A DNA stretch of 37,108 bases from an uncultured Mollicutes bacterium (GCA_945923475.1 CAMELE010000020.1:1-37108), one strand, 5' to 3'. Positions 16,676 through 25,126 are shown, counted from the first letter of the stretch. Notes: generated by a model not told the origin, from the sequence alone. A program made the numbers and translations.

Positions 16676-18052
16676 TTAATCTACTTTTTTCATAATGTAG
16701 TCAATTGCCATTTTTGTTTTTTCATCTCGCTCAACATTATGACTAACCTTAGCAACTGCTGTAATAATTGTTGTATGGTCACGACCACCAAACATACCTC
16801 CTATTTTTTTATAAGGTAGGTTATATTTAGTTTTAAGTATATACATGCATATATGTCTTGCGTCGACATAAAGAGCCTGACGCTTTGGTCCTATTAAATC
16901 ATCAACTGAAATTTTATAAAAATCCGCAACGATTGACATTAGATTTTCATATTGGTCCTTATTTCCTGAATTTTTTCTGCTTTGAATTAAAGGTTCAACT
17001 GCTTTTTTAGCAAAATCAATTGTAATTTCCTCTTCTTCAACTACGGACATACTGATAATTCTATTTAAGGTAGATTCAAGCTCACGAATGTTATTTGAAA
17101 AATTGGACGCAATAAAGCTTAATACATCATCACCAACAACCTTTTCGTAGGTATCAGAAAGCTTTCGCTTTAAAATTTTAACTCTATGCTCCAAATCTGG
17201 TACCTTAATATCTACAGGAAGTCCCCAATTGAATCTACTGGTTAAACGATCCATAATATCCTTTAATTGATCAGCGGGCTTATCAGATGTAATTACAATT
17301 AATTTATTATTATCATGCATTTTATTAAATAGATTAAAAAATTCCATCTGGGATTTTAAAGCACCCTGTAGGGATTGAATATCATCTACTAATAATGCAT
17401 CTAAATCATCATATTTTTTGTGAAATAATTCGAATGCAGAATACCCAGTTTCTTCATCAATACGGCTATGCTTATTGTCATGACATGCTTTCGAATAATC
17501 GTTAACAAATGTAGCTGCAGGTATATATAAGACTTTTTTAGTTGGATCATTATCCAAAATAGCATTACCAATGGCCTGCATAAGGTGAGTTTTACCAAGT
17601 CCTACACCACCAAAAATATATAAGGGATTAGCGATATATACACCCTGGTCAGGATTTGAAACCTGAGTTGCAATTCTAAAGGCATATTTATTGGATTCGC
17701 CAACAACAAAGGAGTCAAAAGAATATGAAGCATTTAAATTAGATTTAAAAACATCATTATCGTTAGTTGGCTTTTGCTCAATTATGGGTTGTTCAGCAAC
17801 TTGATCGGCAGTTACAAATTTAAATCTAAGCTTTTCATTTGTTAATGTCGATAAAATATTTTGAAGTTGATTAGAATAAAATTTTTCAATTTTTGTTTTG
17901 ACAAGTGAAGATGGGCACAATAAATAAATTGTACCATTTGTAACCTTTAAAACTGTTGAAACTTCTTTAAAGTTTTGGTTATATACTTCCTCATCATAGG
18001 TATCCTTAATTTTTTCTTTGGTTTGATTCCAAATTAATGTATATTTATCCAT
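16676..18052 (-). CDS. dnaA: Chromosomal replication initiator DnaA
   Basis: This 458-aa protein binds and melts oriC. Domain I covers residues 1-80. A short linker of about 30 residues is followed by the AAA+ domain, with Walker A GGVGLGKT (148-155), Walker B LLVDDIQSL and sensor region ITSDKPADQLKDIMDRLTSR (split across the arginine). Domain IV has GGRDHTTI from 422, which reads the DnaA box. All motifs are standard. Its promoter contains a DnaA box in the spacer, which suggests self-repression. Confidence 0.97.
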   Translation of the reverse strand: MDKYTLIWNQTKEKIKDTYDEEVYNQNFKEVSTVLKVTNGTIYLLCPSSLVKTKIEKFYSNQLQNILSTLTNEKLRFKFVTADQVAEQPIIEQKPTNDNDVFKSNLNASYSFDSFVVGESNKYAFRIATQVSNPDQGVYIANPLYIFGGVGLGKTHLMQAIGNAILDNDPTKKVLYIPAATFVNDYSKACHDNKHSRIDEETGYSAFELFHKKYDDLDALLVDDIQSLQGALKSQMEFFNLFNKMHDNNKLIVITSDKPADQLKDIMDRLTSRFNWGLPVDIKVPDLEHRVKILKRKLSDTYEKVVGDDVLSFIASNFSNNIRELESTLNRIISMSVVEEEEITIDFAKKAVEPLIQSRKNSGNKDQYENLMSIVADFYKISVDDLIGPKRQALYVDARHICMYILKTKYNLPYKKIGGMFGGRDHTTIITAVAKVSHNVERDEKTKMAIDYIMKKVD

Positions 18053-18084
18053 AATCTAACAACTTCTTTCCTAATAGTAATTAA

Positions 18085-18112
18085 ATGATACCACTTTATC
18101 CACTTTTTACAA
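18085..18112 (-). promoter_or_regulatory. dnaA promoter with a DnaA box in its spacer
   Basis: On the minus strand TTGTAA and TATCAT are 16 bp apart, with TGG before the -10. The near-perfect DnaA box TTATCCACT (18096-18104) lies entirely within the spacer. Bound DnaA would block the polymerase, which is the usual autoregulation of dnaA. Confidence 0.6.
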
Positions 18113-18480
18113 CAAGAAGTTTTCCACCAAAAATGTGGATAACTTTGGGGATATAATTTATAAATTTTATTTTATTAACAGAAAAATGTGGATAAAAATT
18201 AATAATATTTGGCTTAAATAAAAGAAATATAGAGTTTTCCACATTTCCACAATTTGAGGTTTTGTTAATAAAAAGTTATCCACATTTTATGACAAAAAAG
18301 CGTGTAAAATTATGTTGTTAAGTACTGATTATTGTTTTATTTTTTTATAAAGCATAAAAATAAAATCACTTATTTATATCAAGAAGTAATATTTATATAA
18401 AAAAAGATTTCTAAAGCGATTAAATTATATTGCGTAATATAAATATATATAATATATAAGGATGGAAACAAAAAGTAAAA
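18093..18480. other. oriC: Replication origin oriC
   Basis: Between dnaA and rpmH there are three perfect DnaA boxes: TGTGGATAA at 18134-18142 and 18187-18195, and TTATCCACA at 18276-18284. Four near matches are at 18096-18104, 18120-18128, 18235-18243 and 18243-18251. After them 18300-18480 is almost pure A and T and is the likely unwinding region. No gene lies in this stretch. With the boxes behind dnaA this makes a bipartite origin, and transcription diverges from it on both sides. Confidence 0.9.
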
Positions 18481-18499
18481 AGAAAATTTAAACTAAGTG

Positions 18500-18528
18500 T
18501 TGACAAAGAAAGATGTTTTTTGTATAAT
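18500..18528 (+). promoter_or_regulatory. Consensus promoter of rpmH
   Basis: TTGACA and TATAAT match the sigma-A consensus at all twelve positions and are separated by 17 bp. Transcription should start near 18535, giving a leader of about 35 bases before rpmH. Confidence 0.9.
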
Positions 18529-18568
18529 GTCTATCGCATGGTTTCGTAAGAAAGGCAGGCTGTTAAGT

Positions 18569-18703
18569 ATGAAAAGAACATATCAACCAAACAAGCACAA
18601 GAGAAAAGTAACTCATGGTTTCCGTGCTAGAATGTCAAGTGTTGGTGGACGTTTAGTTATTAAGCGTCGTCGTCAAAAGGGTCGTAAGCGCCTATCAAAG
18701 TAA
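18569..18703 (+). CDS. rpmH: 50S ribosomal protein L34
   Basis: The 44-aa protein begins [20 protein letters not shown] and ends RKRLSK, the full-length conserved L34. A longer frame reaches back to 18497, but that start lies upstream of the promoter -35 box and cannot be translated from this transcript. The ATG at 18569 is therefore the start. It opens the conserved rpmH-rnpA-yidC-jag cluster. Confidence 0.97.
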   Translation: MKRTYQPNKHKRKVTHGFRARMSSVGGRLVIKRRRQKGRKRLSK

Positions 18704-18725
18704 TTTAATAAAAATGATAAATACT

Positions 18726-18775
18726 AGAACTACCAGAATCATTTATAATTTTTTTTGGTGGTTCTTTTATTTTTT
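18726..18775 (+). terminator. Hairpin with T-run between rpmH and rnpA
   Basis: A nine-pair stem (AGAACTACC with GGTGGTTCT, one G-U pair) with a long loop is followed by TTTATTTTTT. It lies just before the rnpA ribosome-binding site. It probably ends part of the rpmH transcripts, so L34 is made in excess of RNase P protein. Confidence 0.6.
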
Positions 18776-18786
18776 AGGAGATATTC

Positions 18787-19131
18787 ATGAATAAACAATA
18801 TCGCGTTAAAAGAAATGAAGACATTGAAGCTATTTTAAAAAATAAAGATTCATATTCTAATAAATATTTTGTAGTATATAAAAAATCAAATTGCGAAGCC
18901 AAGAATTTTAGATATGCGATTAGTGTTGGACGCAAAATAGGAATAGCTGTAAAAAGAAATTTGATTAAACGCCGAGTAAGAGCGGCAATTGATCAAATAT
19001 TAATTCCAACATGTGAAATGGATGTTTTCGTTGTTGTTAAAAGTAGTGTATGGGATTTATCATATGCTATGATGGTTAAACAACTAGTTTATTTGTTTAA
19101 CAAACTTAATATAGAAAATAAAGGAGCATAA
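18787..19131 (+). CDS. rnpA: Ribonuclease P protein component
   Basis: This 114-aa basic protein helps the RNase P RNA bind pre-tRNA leaders. The RNR signature region reads GRKIGIAVKRNLIKRRVR (about 48-65), where GNAVKRNRIKR is usual. TAGGAG is seven to eight bases before the ATG. It ends two bases before yidC. Confidence 0.95.
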   Translation: MNKQYRVKRNEDIEAILKNKDSYSNKYFVVYKKSNCEAKNFRYAISVGRKIGIAVKRNLIKRRVRAAIDQILIPTCEMDVFVVVKSSVWDLSYAMMVKQLVYLFNKLNIENKGA

Positions 19132-19133
19132 TT

Positions 19134-20117
19134 GTGAAAAGTTTTTTTACAAGAAATATTAATAAAATTGCTTTAATTGCTATTTTATTTGTTGTAGTAG
19201 GTGCTCTTACTAGCTGTAGACAAGGTTCATGGCCTAATACTCCTTATACGAGCTGGGGTTCTGAATGGAAATTCAGTGGCTTTTGGCAAGGATTATGGGG
19301 ATGGCCTGTCGCAATTCTTTCATATCCATTTGCTTGGATAATGGGTACTATTGGTGGAGCGCTTGGTGATTCTTATTTCTGGGGTATTATTTTTACAACC
19401 ATTATTGTAAGAACTATTGCGTGGCCAATTTATGCTAAGCAAAATAGTACATCATTAAAAATGACTCTTATCCAACCAGAAATGGAAAAAATTCAAAGAA
19501 AATATGCAAATCGTAAGGATCCTGAATCTCAACAACGTATGTCACAGGAGACAATGGCACTTTATAAAAAGTACAAAATGAATCCTCTTGGTTGTGGTTT
19601 TACAATGCTATTGCAATTCCCAATATTCATGGCAATGTATGAATGCGTTAGACGTATTCAGCTTCCACAATATGTTGATGGAGTAGTTCAAGCTCCAGGT
19701 AGATTTACACTATCAAATACAAAATTATTTGGATTCTTTGATATTAATACAGCTGTAATGGCTTCTAATGATGGTATTTTAAAAGCTACTGCTTGGCAAG
19801 ATATCTTCTTTGGAATTTTAATTGCCGTTTTATTTGCGGCAGTTACATTATTAAGTCAAAAATTAGCAAGTCGTCCTCCTAAGTATCAAAAAAAGCGTAA
19901 TACTGTTAAGACTGCACAACAGGAACAACAAGCAAAAACTATGAAATTTATGAATTATTTTATGATTGTAATGTTCTTCTTTATGTCACTTAACTCAACT
20001 GCTTTATCTTTATACTGGTTAGTCGGTGGAATTTATCAATTATTCCAATCTCAAATTGGACGTATGCTAAATGAAAGAGCTTATAAAAAGGCACAACAAA
20101 AAAACAATATAATTTAA
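19134..20117 (+). CDS. yidC: Membrane protein insertase YidC/OxaA
   Basis: This 327-aa protein inserts and folds membrane proteins with or without SecYEG. The GTG start follows AAGGAGC by seven bases. Residues 11-27 form a signal segment ending in the lipobox LTSC, so Cys28 should carry the lipid, as in Bacillus YidC1. Hydrophobic segments follow near 55-75, 85-100, 175-190, 220-240 and 270-300. Arg93 in IIVRTIAWPIY is the conserved groove arginine. The C-terminal tail is basic. Confidence 0.95.
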   Translation: MKSFFTRNINKIALIAILFVVVGALTSCRQGSWPNTPYTSWGSEWKFSGFWQGLWGWPVAILSYPFAWIMGTIGGALGDSYFWGIIFTTIIVRTIAWPIYAKQNSTSLKMTLIQPEMEKIQRKYANRKDPESQQRMSQETMALYKKYKMNPLGCGFTMLLQFPIFMAMYECVRRIQLPQYVDGVVQAPGRFTLSNTKLFGFFDINTAVMASNDGILKATAWQDIFFGILIAVLFAAVTLLSQKLASRPPKYQKKRNTVKTAQQEQQAKTMKFMNYFMIVMFFFMSLNSTALSLYWLVGGIYQLFQSQIGRMLNERAYKKAQQKNNII

Positions 20118-20133
20118 TTTAAGTGGTGGTAAA

Positions 20134-20727
20134 ATGCAGAAAAAATTAGAAATTCAAGCATCATCATTAGAGGAAGCTACAAATGTAGCTGTTTCAAAGT
20201 TACATGTATCAGAAGATAAGCTTTTCTTAAATGAAATTGGTGAAAATCAATATGAAGCATTGCTAGATGTAAGTTTAGCTTTAGAAGGAAGAAAGTTTTT
20301 AGATGGTATTTTAAAAGGTATCGGTATTACTGAGTATAATATTGAGGTTAGAACAGTTGGAGCTGAAGAGGAGCTTCATTATGTAATTGATTCAAATGAA
20401 AATCCTTTGTTAATTGGTACAAAAGGACATACATTAGAATCTATACAAATTTTGTTGAAAACTTTAATTGGTACGTATACAAAGGATCGTATTGTAGTTA
20501 CATTGGATATCGGTTCATATCGTGCGAATAGAATTCACCAATTAGAGGTATTAGCTACTAAAACTGCTAAGTCTGTTGCTAAAACTAAGATTGAAGTAAA
20601 ATTAGATCCAATGAATTCTTTTGAACGTCGTGTAATTCATGAAAAATTAGCCGATTGGCGTGATGTATATACAGAATCTGAAGGCGAAGGCGAAGAAAGA
20701 GCTATCGTTATAAAACCAAAAAAATAA
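20134..20727 (+). CDS. jag: RNA-binding protein Jag (KhpB)
   Basis: This 197-aa protein has the Jag-N domain (1-55), a type II KH domain with GTKGHT near 95-100, and an R3H domain with Arg165 and His169 in ERRVIHEKL. It is the partner of KhpA in Gram-positive cells and binds many RNAs. It is 16 bp behind yidC, with GGTGG as ribosome-binding site, in the conserved order. The transcript ends at the hairpin at 20739-20763. Confidence 0.94.
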   Translation: MQKKLEIQASSLEEATNVAVSKLHVSEDKLFLNEIGENQYEALLDVSLALEGRKFLDGILKGIGITEYNIEVRTVGAEEELHYVIDSNENPLLIGTKGHTLESIQILLKTLIGTYTKDRIVVTLDIGSYRANRIHQLEVLATKTAKSVAKTKIEVKLDPMNSFERRVIHEKLADWRDVYTESEGEGEERAIVIKPKK

Positions 20728-20738
20728 AATGAAAAATG

Positions 20739-20763
20739 GAGGTTTCACGTGAAACCTTTTTTT
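20739..20763 (+). terminator. Terminator of the rpmH-jag operon
   Basis: The palindrome AGGTTTCACGTGAAACCT can fold as a seven-pair stem with the loop ACGT and is followed by seven T. It lies about 12 bases after the jag stop. The same bases make up a parS-like site. Confidence 0.8.
20741..20756. promoter_or_regulatory. parS-like centromere site 1
   Basis: GGTTTCACGTGAAACC matches the bacterial parS palindrome TGTTTCACGTGAAACA at the inner 14 of 16 positions. ParB (Spo0J) sites of this type cluster around oriC. The site overlaps the jag terminator. parB itself is not in the window. Confidence 0.75.
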
Positions 20764-20816
20764 ATGTTTAAATAATTTATTTTTGTGATACAATACTATT
20801 GACAGGAGGTTAAATT

Positions 20817-21593
20817 GTGAAAAAGAGATTTAAATTTTTACATAAGATAATTCTAACTATGATATTATCTACAGCGATATATTTTATTATCTTTGCATTA
20901 GTCGAAAATGCTAGTACCTCTTGTATGATAAAAAGTTTTAAAAATGAATGTACTGAATATGTTGAAGAAATGTCCAATGACAAACAAAAATTTTATACAG
21001 TTTCACGTGGAACTAATCGTCCATCATTCACAAAAAATTCAGTAGGTGCTGTAAATCCTGGTGCTCCTCTTGATGTTATAGTTAAGCTAGAGTCAACATA
21101 TGATATTCCATTTGTAACACAATTCATTAATTTTTTTATCGGTGGTCATGCAGCCTTATGCTGTGATACATATAATAAAGATGGCTTAGTTTTAAATAAT
21201 AATTATTTGATTGAAGCTACATATAATTCTGCTCACGACGATGTTTTTGTTTGTTCAAAAGCTTATTGGGAGTATATCTCGTTTACAGAAAGATATTTAG
21301 TTTTAAGAGTTAAGAATTTAACTGATGATGATAGAGCTAAGGTATTAGAAAAGGCTGTATCAATGATTGGTGATAAATACAACTTAAGCTTTATATTTAA
21401 TACACATAAATATCATTATTGTTCCGATCTTATTACTAAATGCTTTAGGGTTGTAAAGCGTAATACGAACTACGATGGTTTTGCGACTACAATTTTTGAT
21501 TTAGTTATGTCTGGTGATGTTGAGATTGTTGGATATAAGGAATATGATAGAGAAACTAAAATTTCATCATATTATGGCGTGGATTTAATTTAA
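20817..21593 (+). CDS. YiiX-like permuted NlpC/P60 cysteine hydrolase
   Basis: This 258-aa protein has one membrane segment (9-30) and a domain resembling the circularly permuted NlpC/P60 (YiiX/YebB) hydrolases. In these the histidine comes first and the cysteine last. His111 is in FIGGHAALCC, Glu133 is in YLIEATYNS, and Cys202 is in YHYCSDLI. YiiX relatives cleave amide or ester bonds, possibly in cell wall or lipid substrates; the substrate here is unknown. The GTG start has AGGAGG seven bases upstream and an extended -10 (TGATACAAT) before that. The coding region contains a parS-like site at 20999-21014. It overlaps the convergent tspO by nine bases. Confidence 0.75.
   Translation: MKKRFKFLHKIILTMILSTAIYFIIFALVENASTSCMIKSFKNECTEYVEEMSNDKQKFYTVSRGTNRPSFTKNSVGAVNPGAPLDVIVKLESTYDIPFVTQFINFFIGGHAALCCDTYNKDGLVLNNNYLIEATYNSAHDDVFVCSKAYWEYISFTERYLVLRVKNLTDDDRAKVLEKAVSMIGDKYNLSFIFNTHKYHYCSDLITKCFRVVKRNTNYDGFATTIFDLVMSGDVEIVGYKEYDRETKISSYYGVDLI
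20999..21014. promoter_or_regulatory. parS-like centromere site 2
   Basis: AGTTTCACGTGGAACT matches the Bacillus subtilis parS sequence (TGTTTCACGTGGAACA on this strand) at the inner 14 of 16 positions. It lies inside the YiiX-like coding region, across codons for Val, Ser, Arg, Gly and Thr, 258 bp from the first site. Confidence 0.75.
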
Positions 21594-22043
21594 AAAGAAT
21601 ATGTGGCACATTAGCACAGATGCGAATGCAGTCCACATTAAATAAGGTGTAATGATTAAAGCATTATACCTATTTTTTTTGAATAAAATTAGGAATATTA
21701 ATAACCCTGATGAAAATGACAAAAATGTGTCAGAAAAGCTTAAAAATAGGTTATTTTTTTTAAAAAAGAAATAATTGAAAAAAAAGCTAATAACGTAGTT
21801 AAGAACAAAGGCTACTATTGTTTCCCTTTCAAGTTTTCTTTCAATTAGATTATGACTTAAAAATAAAGAAAAAATAATATATAGGATACTCCACGCTATC
21901 TTAAATATATATGGCTTGGGAGCATACACGGGCTTAACAATATTATAATAATAATCAAGGTTTGGCCTAAATATAATCGTTGGTAAAAAATATAGGCCTA
22001 ATAACATTAAAAAGATTAATACTTTTTTTAAAATTTTTTTCAT
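21585..22043 (-). CDS. tspO: TspO/MBR family protein
   Basis: This 152-aa protein is hydrophobic, with five membrane segments. It has the family signatures VKPVYAPKPYIFKIAWSILY (37-56) and the C-terminal ITPYLMWTAFASVL followed by a terminal Asn. TspO proteins bind porphyrins and related ligands in the membrane. The gene is convergent with the YiiX-like gene, with overlapping 3' ends. Its ATG at 22043 is preceded by GGAAGATGAA. Confidence 0.88.
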   Translation of the reverse strand: MKKILKKVLIFLMLLGLYFLPTIIFRPNLDYYYNIVKPVYAPKPYIFKIAWSILYIIFSLFLSHNLIERKLERETIVAFVLNYVISFFFNYFFFKKNNLFLSFSDTFLSFSSGLLIFLILFKKNRYNALIITPYLMWTAFASVLMCHIFFLN

Positions 22044-22184
22044 TTCATCTTCCTATAATTAATTGTATGTTAAATAAAATAAATTATACAAAAAAAATAG
22101 TTATACCAAGTAAAAAAATAAAATATTTTACAAAATAATAGTATAATAAATATAAAAATATTAAGATAAAATATCATTAGATTC

Positions 22185-22213
22185 TAGAATAAAAATATGG
22201 ACTATGTTATAAT
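22185..22213 (+). promoter_or_regulatory. Promoter of the dnaX operon
   Basis: TAGAAT and TATAAT are 17 bp apart, with TGT before the -10 box. Transcription would start near 22220, just upstream of the ribosome-binding site GAAGGGA. No SRP RNA gene, often found before dnaX in Bacilli, is seen in the 190-bp gap. Confidence 0.65.
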
Positions 22214-22236
22214 AGAAAAAGAAGGGAATGATTTAG

Positions 22237-23988
22237 ATGGCATATCAAGCTTTATATCGAGCATATCGACCACAGGATTTTAAATCTGTTGCAGGTCAGA
22301 AGCATGTAGTTGTAACACTACAAAATGCAATAAAATTGAATAAGGTTGCACATGCATATCTATTTTCCGGTCCTCGTGGTACAGGAAAGACTACTATGGC
22401 AAAGATTATGGCTAAGGCCTTAAACTGTGTTCATGGTCCTACAACTGAGCCATGTAATGAATGTGAAATTTGTAAAGGAATCTCCAAGGGAATTATTTCG
22501 GATATAGTAGAAATAGATGCCGCATCTAATAATGGTGTAGATGAGATTAGAGAGCTAAGGGATAAGGTAAAGTTTTTACCTTCTGAATGTAAATATAAGG
22601 TCTATATAATAGATGAGGTTCATATGCTATCGCAAGGAGCCTTTAATGCATTATTAAAGACACTAGAGGAGCCACCAGCTCACGTCATATTTATATTAGC
22701 TACAACTGAACCTCATAAAATTCCGGCAACGATATTATCTCGTTGTCAAAGATTTGATTTCCAATCACTTGATAAGGAAGATATTGTACAGCGGCTAAAA
22801 TATGTAATTGAGCAGGAAAAAATTAACGTATCTCTAGAGGCCATTGATTTAATATCTGAATTTTGTGAGGGCGGAATGCGTGATGCGCTTAGCCTACTAG
22901 ATCAATCAATTTCTTATTCTACTGATGATATTGTAGACGCTAACGATGTTCTTGCGGTTTCAGGTAATACCTCAAGTGCTGATATTTTAAAGCTTTTAAG
23001 TCAAGCCTATGAAGGTAATGGAGCAAAGGTATTGGAATATCTAAATGATATTATTGGTAAGGGAAAGGAAATTCCAAGAATAATAAATGATTTAATAATA
23101 TTTTTAAGAGATACTTTATTATTTAAAATCGGGAAAAACGATTCTTTAAAAAGTGCATATCAAACCAATGAGTACAAGGATTTTGCAAATAAATTGCCAA
23201 ATAATATCACTTTTAGTTGGCTAGATATTTTAAATGAAACATTAAATAATATTAAATTTACAACTCAAAAAAGAGCATTTTTAGAGCTTGGGCTATTAAA
23301 AATGACAGAGGCAAAAGAAAATGATATTTCTAAATTAATAAAAAGAATTGAAAGGCTTGAACGTCAAGTTCAGGAAGGTACCTTTAAAGCAATACCTAAA
23401 GAGACTAGTGAGCAAATGGAAATCAATTTTTCCGATTCCGCTCAAGCAATTACTCCTTATGAAAAGCTTGTAGGGGCTTCTCCTTCAATACCAGAGGATG
23501 AAATTCTAGACGACAGCTATATTAGCTCAAAGGATATTGGCTTGATTCTTAACAATGGAGATAAGGCTTTAAAAAAGGAGCTAGAGGCTATTTTGCTAGA
23601 TCCTGAGCAAAATAAAAACGCAAGTCAATATTTGAAAAATGCCAAAATAGCAGCATGCGGACTTAATAAGGCTATTTTAGTACTTGAGGATATAGCTTCT
23701 TCAAATAGGCTAATGCGTGAGCAATATTATCAAAATGCAATGTCAGTATTTAATTATGATAAAAAAAGAATTGAAGAAATCTATTGTATTCCATCAGACA
23801 AATGGAATATAATACTTAATGACTTTTCATCAAAGCATAAACAAAATATTAAGGATGAAAATGGAAATATAATTCTTAATCCTGTATCAATACTAGTAAA
23901 AAAGCATGTAAATGTTGAGATTAAGGATGATTTAGAGGATAAGATAATAGAAATGTTTGATAAAAATATAATAAAGGTGGAGGAATAA
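22237..23988 (+). CDS. dnaX: DNA polymerase III gamma/tau subunit
   Basis: This 583-aa protein is the motor of the clamp loader. Walker A is GPRGTGKT (45-52). The zinc module has Cys64, Cys73, Cys76 and Cys79. DEVH is at 126-129, and TTEPHKIPATILSRCQRFDF holds sensor 1 and the SRC arginine finger. The collar domain runs to about 360, followed by the tau-type C-terminal part. At codons 445-447 the message reads TTA AAA AAG, identical in frame to the E. coli dnaX slippery heptamer. It heads the operon with ybaB, recR, bofA and DUF1934. Confidence 0.96.
   Translation: MAYQALYRAYRPQDFKSVAGQKHVVVTLQNAIKLNKVAHAYLFSGPRGTGKTTMAKIMAKALNCVHGPTTEPCNECEICKGISKGIISDIVEIDAASNNGVDEIRELRDKVKFLPSECKYKVYIIDEVHMLSQGAFNALLKTLEEPPAHVIFILATTEPHKIPATILSRCQRFDFQSLDKEDIVQRLKYVIEQEKINVSLEAIDLISEFCEGGMRDALSLLDQSISYSTDDIVDANDVLAVSGNTSSADILKLLSQAYEGNGAKVLEYLNDIIGKGKEIPRIINDLIIFLRDTLLFKIGKNDSLKSAYQTNEYKDFANKLPNNITFSWLDILNETLNNIKFTTQKRAFLELGLLKMTEAKENDISKLIKRIERLERQVQEGTFKAIPKETSEQMEINFSDSAQAITPYEKLVGASPSIPEDEILDDSYISSKDIGLILNNGDKALKKELEAILLDPEQNKNASQYLKNAKIAACGLNKAILVLEDIASSNRLMREQYYQNAMSVFNYDKKRIEEIYCIPSDKWNIILNDFSSKHKQNIKDENGNIILNPVSILVKKHVNVEIKDDLEDKIIEMFDKNIIKVEE
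23571..23577 (+). other. Candidate programmed -1 frameshift site in dnaX
   Basis: The heptamer A AAA AAG is in the zero frame, and the Shine-Dalgarno-like GGAG ends ten bases before it, the same layout as in E. coli dnaX. A -1 slip would add nine codons and stop at TGA 23604-23606, giving a gamma-like protein of about 456 residues. A downstream stem is only weak (CTAG with CTAG). Confidence 0.5.
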
Positions 23989-23991
23989 TAT

Positions 23992-24300
23992 ATGAATCAA
24001 AGAGCGATGATGCAGCTTAAAAAAATGCAAAAGGATATGATGGATGCTCAAAAGAGAATAGCTGAAACTGTATTCACTGGAACTGCAGGTGGTGGTATGG
24101 TTGAGGTAAAGATTACAGGAGAGCATGAGGTTAAAAGCGTTAAGATTGACCCAGAGGCATTTGAATCAAAGGAAGATATTGAAATGATAGAGGATACAAT
24201 CGTTGCGGCATTTAATGATGCGATTAAGCAAATTGAGGCTGAAACAGAAAAATCATTAGGTGGATTTAGCGGTATGCCTGGTCTTGGAGGATTATTCTAA
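23992..24300 (+). CDS. ybaB: Nucleoid-associated protein YbaB/EbfC
   Basis: This 102-aa protein is a YbaB/EbfC dimeric DNA-binding protein. It has an N-terminal helix rich in Met, Lys and Gln, then EVKITGEHEVKSVKIDPEAF and a C-terminal helix ending in the glycine- and methionine-rich GGFSGMPGLGGLF. It starts three bases after dnaX and precedes recR, the usual order dnaX-ybaB-recR. GGAGG lies before its ATG. Confidence 0.95.
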   Translation: MNQRAMMQLKKMQKDMMDAQKRIAETVFTGTAGGGMVEVKITGEHEVKSVKIDPEAFESKEDIEMIEDTIVAAFNDAIKQIEAETEKSLGGFSGMPGLGGLF

Positions 24301-24303
24301 AAA

Positions 24304-24909
24304 ATGGAATATCCTAAAGCTATAAATGACTTAGTTGAGTCATTTTCTTCTTTACCTGGTATAGGTAAAAAGACTGCCCTAAGACTAGCATTACATGTTT
24401 ATTCAAATATGAATAGTGAACAAACAGAATTATTTGCGAATAATTTAGTTAATGTTAAGAAAAATCTTCATCATTGTAAAATATGTTCAAATTTATCGGA
24501 AAGTGATATATGTCCTATTTGTAATGATAAGACAAGAGATACTTCAAAGGTTATGGTTGTAGAAAATGTTAAGGATTTGTTTGTGATTGAATCTCTTAAT
24601 GCTTACAAAGGCTTATATCATGTTTTAAATGGGGCCATTGACTTTTCAAGTGGCGTAGGTGTTGAGGATATTAATATAGCATCTTTAATTGAAAGAGTGA
24701 AATCAGGAACAATTAAGGAGCTTATATTAGCTTGTAACGCAACTCTTGAGGGTGAAACTACATCTAGATATATAAAAGCTTTACTTTCAGATTTTGATAT
24801 AAAAATAACAAGAATAGCCCATGGATTACCTGTAGGTGGAGATATATCATACGCTGATCAAGTAACAGTTTTAAAGGCTTTAGAAGGAAGAAGGAATTAT
24901 GACGAATAG
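24304..24909 (+). CDS. recR: Recombination protein RecR
   Basis: This 201-aa protein acts with RecF and RecO in gap repair. It has the helix-hairpin-helix LPGIGKKTALRLA (17-29), a zinc finger with Cys58, Cys61, Cys70 and Cys73, and a TOPRIM domain with Glu87 in VVENVKD. The C-terminal GLPVGGDISYADQVTVLKALEGR is typical, here given in part as GLPVGGDISYADQVT. It starts three bases after ybaB with no clear ribosome-binding site of its own other than GGAGG in the end of ybaB. Confidence 0.95.
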   Translation: MEYPKAINDLVESFSSLPGIGKKTALRLALHVYSNMNSEQTELFANNLVNVKKNLHHCKICSNLSESDICPICNDKTRDTSKVMVVENVKDLFVIESLNAYKGLYHVLNGAIDFSSGVGVEDINIASLIERVKSGTIKELILACNATLEGETTSRYIKALLSDFDIKITRIAHGLPVGGDISYADQVTVLKALEGRRNYDE

Positions 24910-24946
24910 GTGTCATAATTTTTTCATATAATTTTTTGGTGATATA

Positions 24947-25126
24947 TTGAAGCTTGTTAAATACATTATTAAATCGATATTAATTGGAGTTATTTCAATT
25001 TTGATTATAAATTTTATTGGTCAATTTTTTAATTTTACAATTCCCTTTAATTTTATAAATATTGCGTTGATAGGCTTTTTTTATCTTCCAGGATTGATCT
25101 TAGTATTATTAATATTAGTGTTATAG
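24947..25126 (+). CDS. bofA: BofA-like small membrane protein
   Basis: This 59-aa protein starts with TTG, five to six bases after GGTGA, and begins KLVKYIIKSILIG. It has two hydrophobic stretches and the BofA pattern IPFNFINIALIGFFYLPG near its C-terminus. BofA inhibits SpoIVFB-dependent processing of pro-sigma-K in spore formers, and bofA follows recR in Bacillus. Its presence in this order supports the call. Whether this organism makes spores cannot be told from the window. Confidence 0.75.
   Translation: MKLVKYIIKSILIGVISILIINFIGQFFNFTIPFNFINIALIGFFYLPGLILVLLILVL

Noticed and set aside
18497-18568. N-terminal extension of L34
   Set aside because: This start lies upstream of the consensus rpmH promoter -35 box, and the protein from 18569 is already full length.
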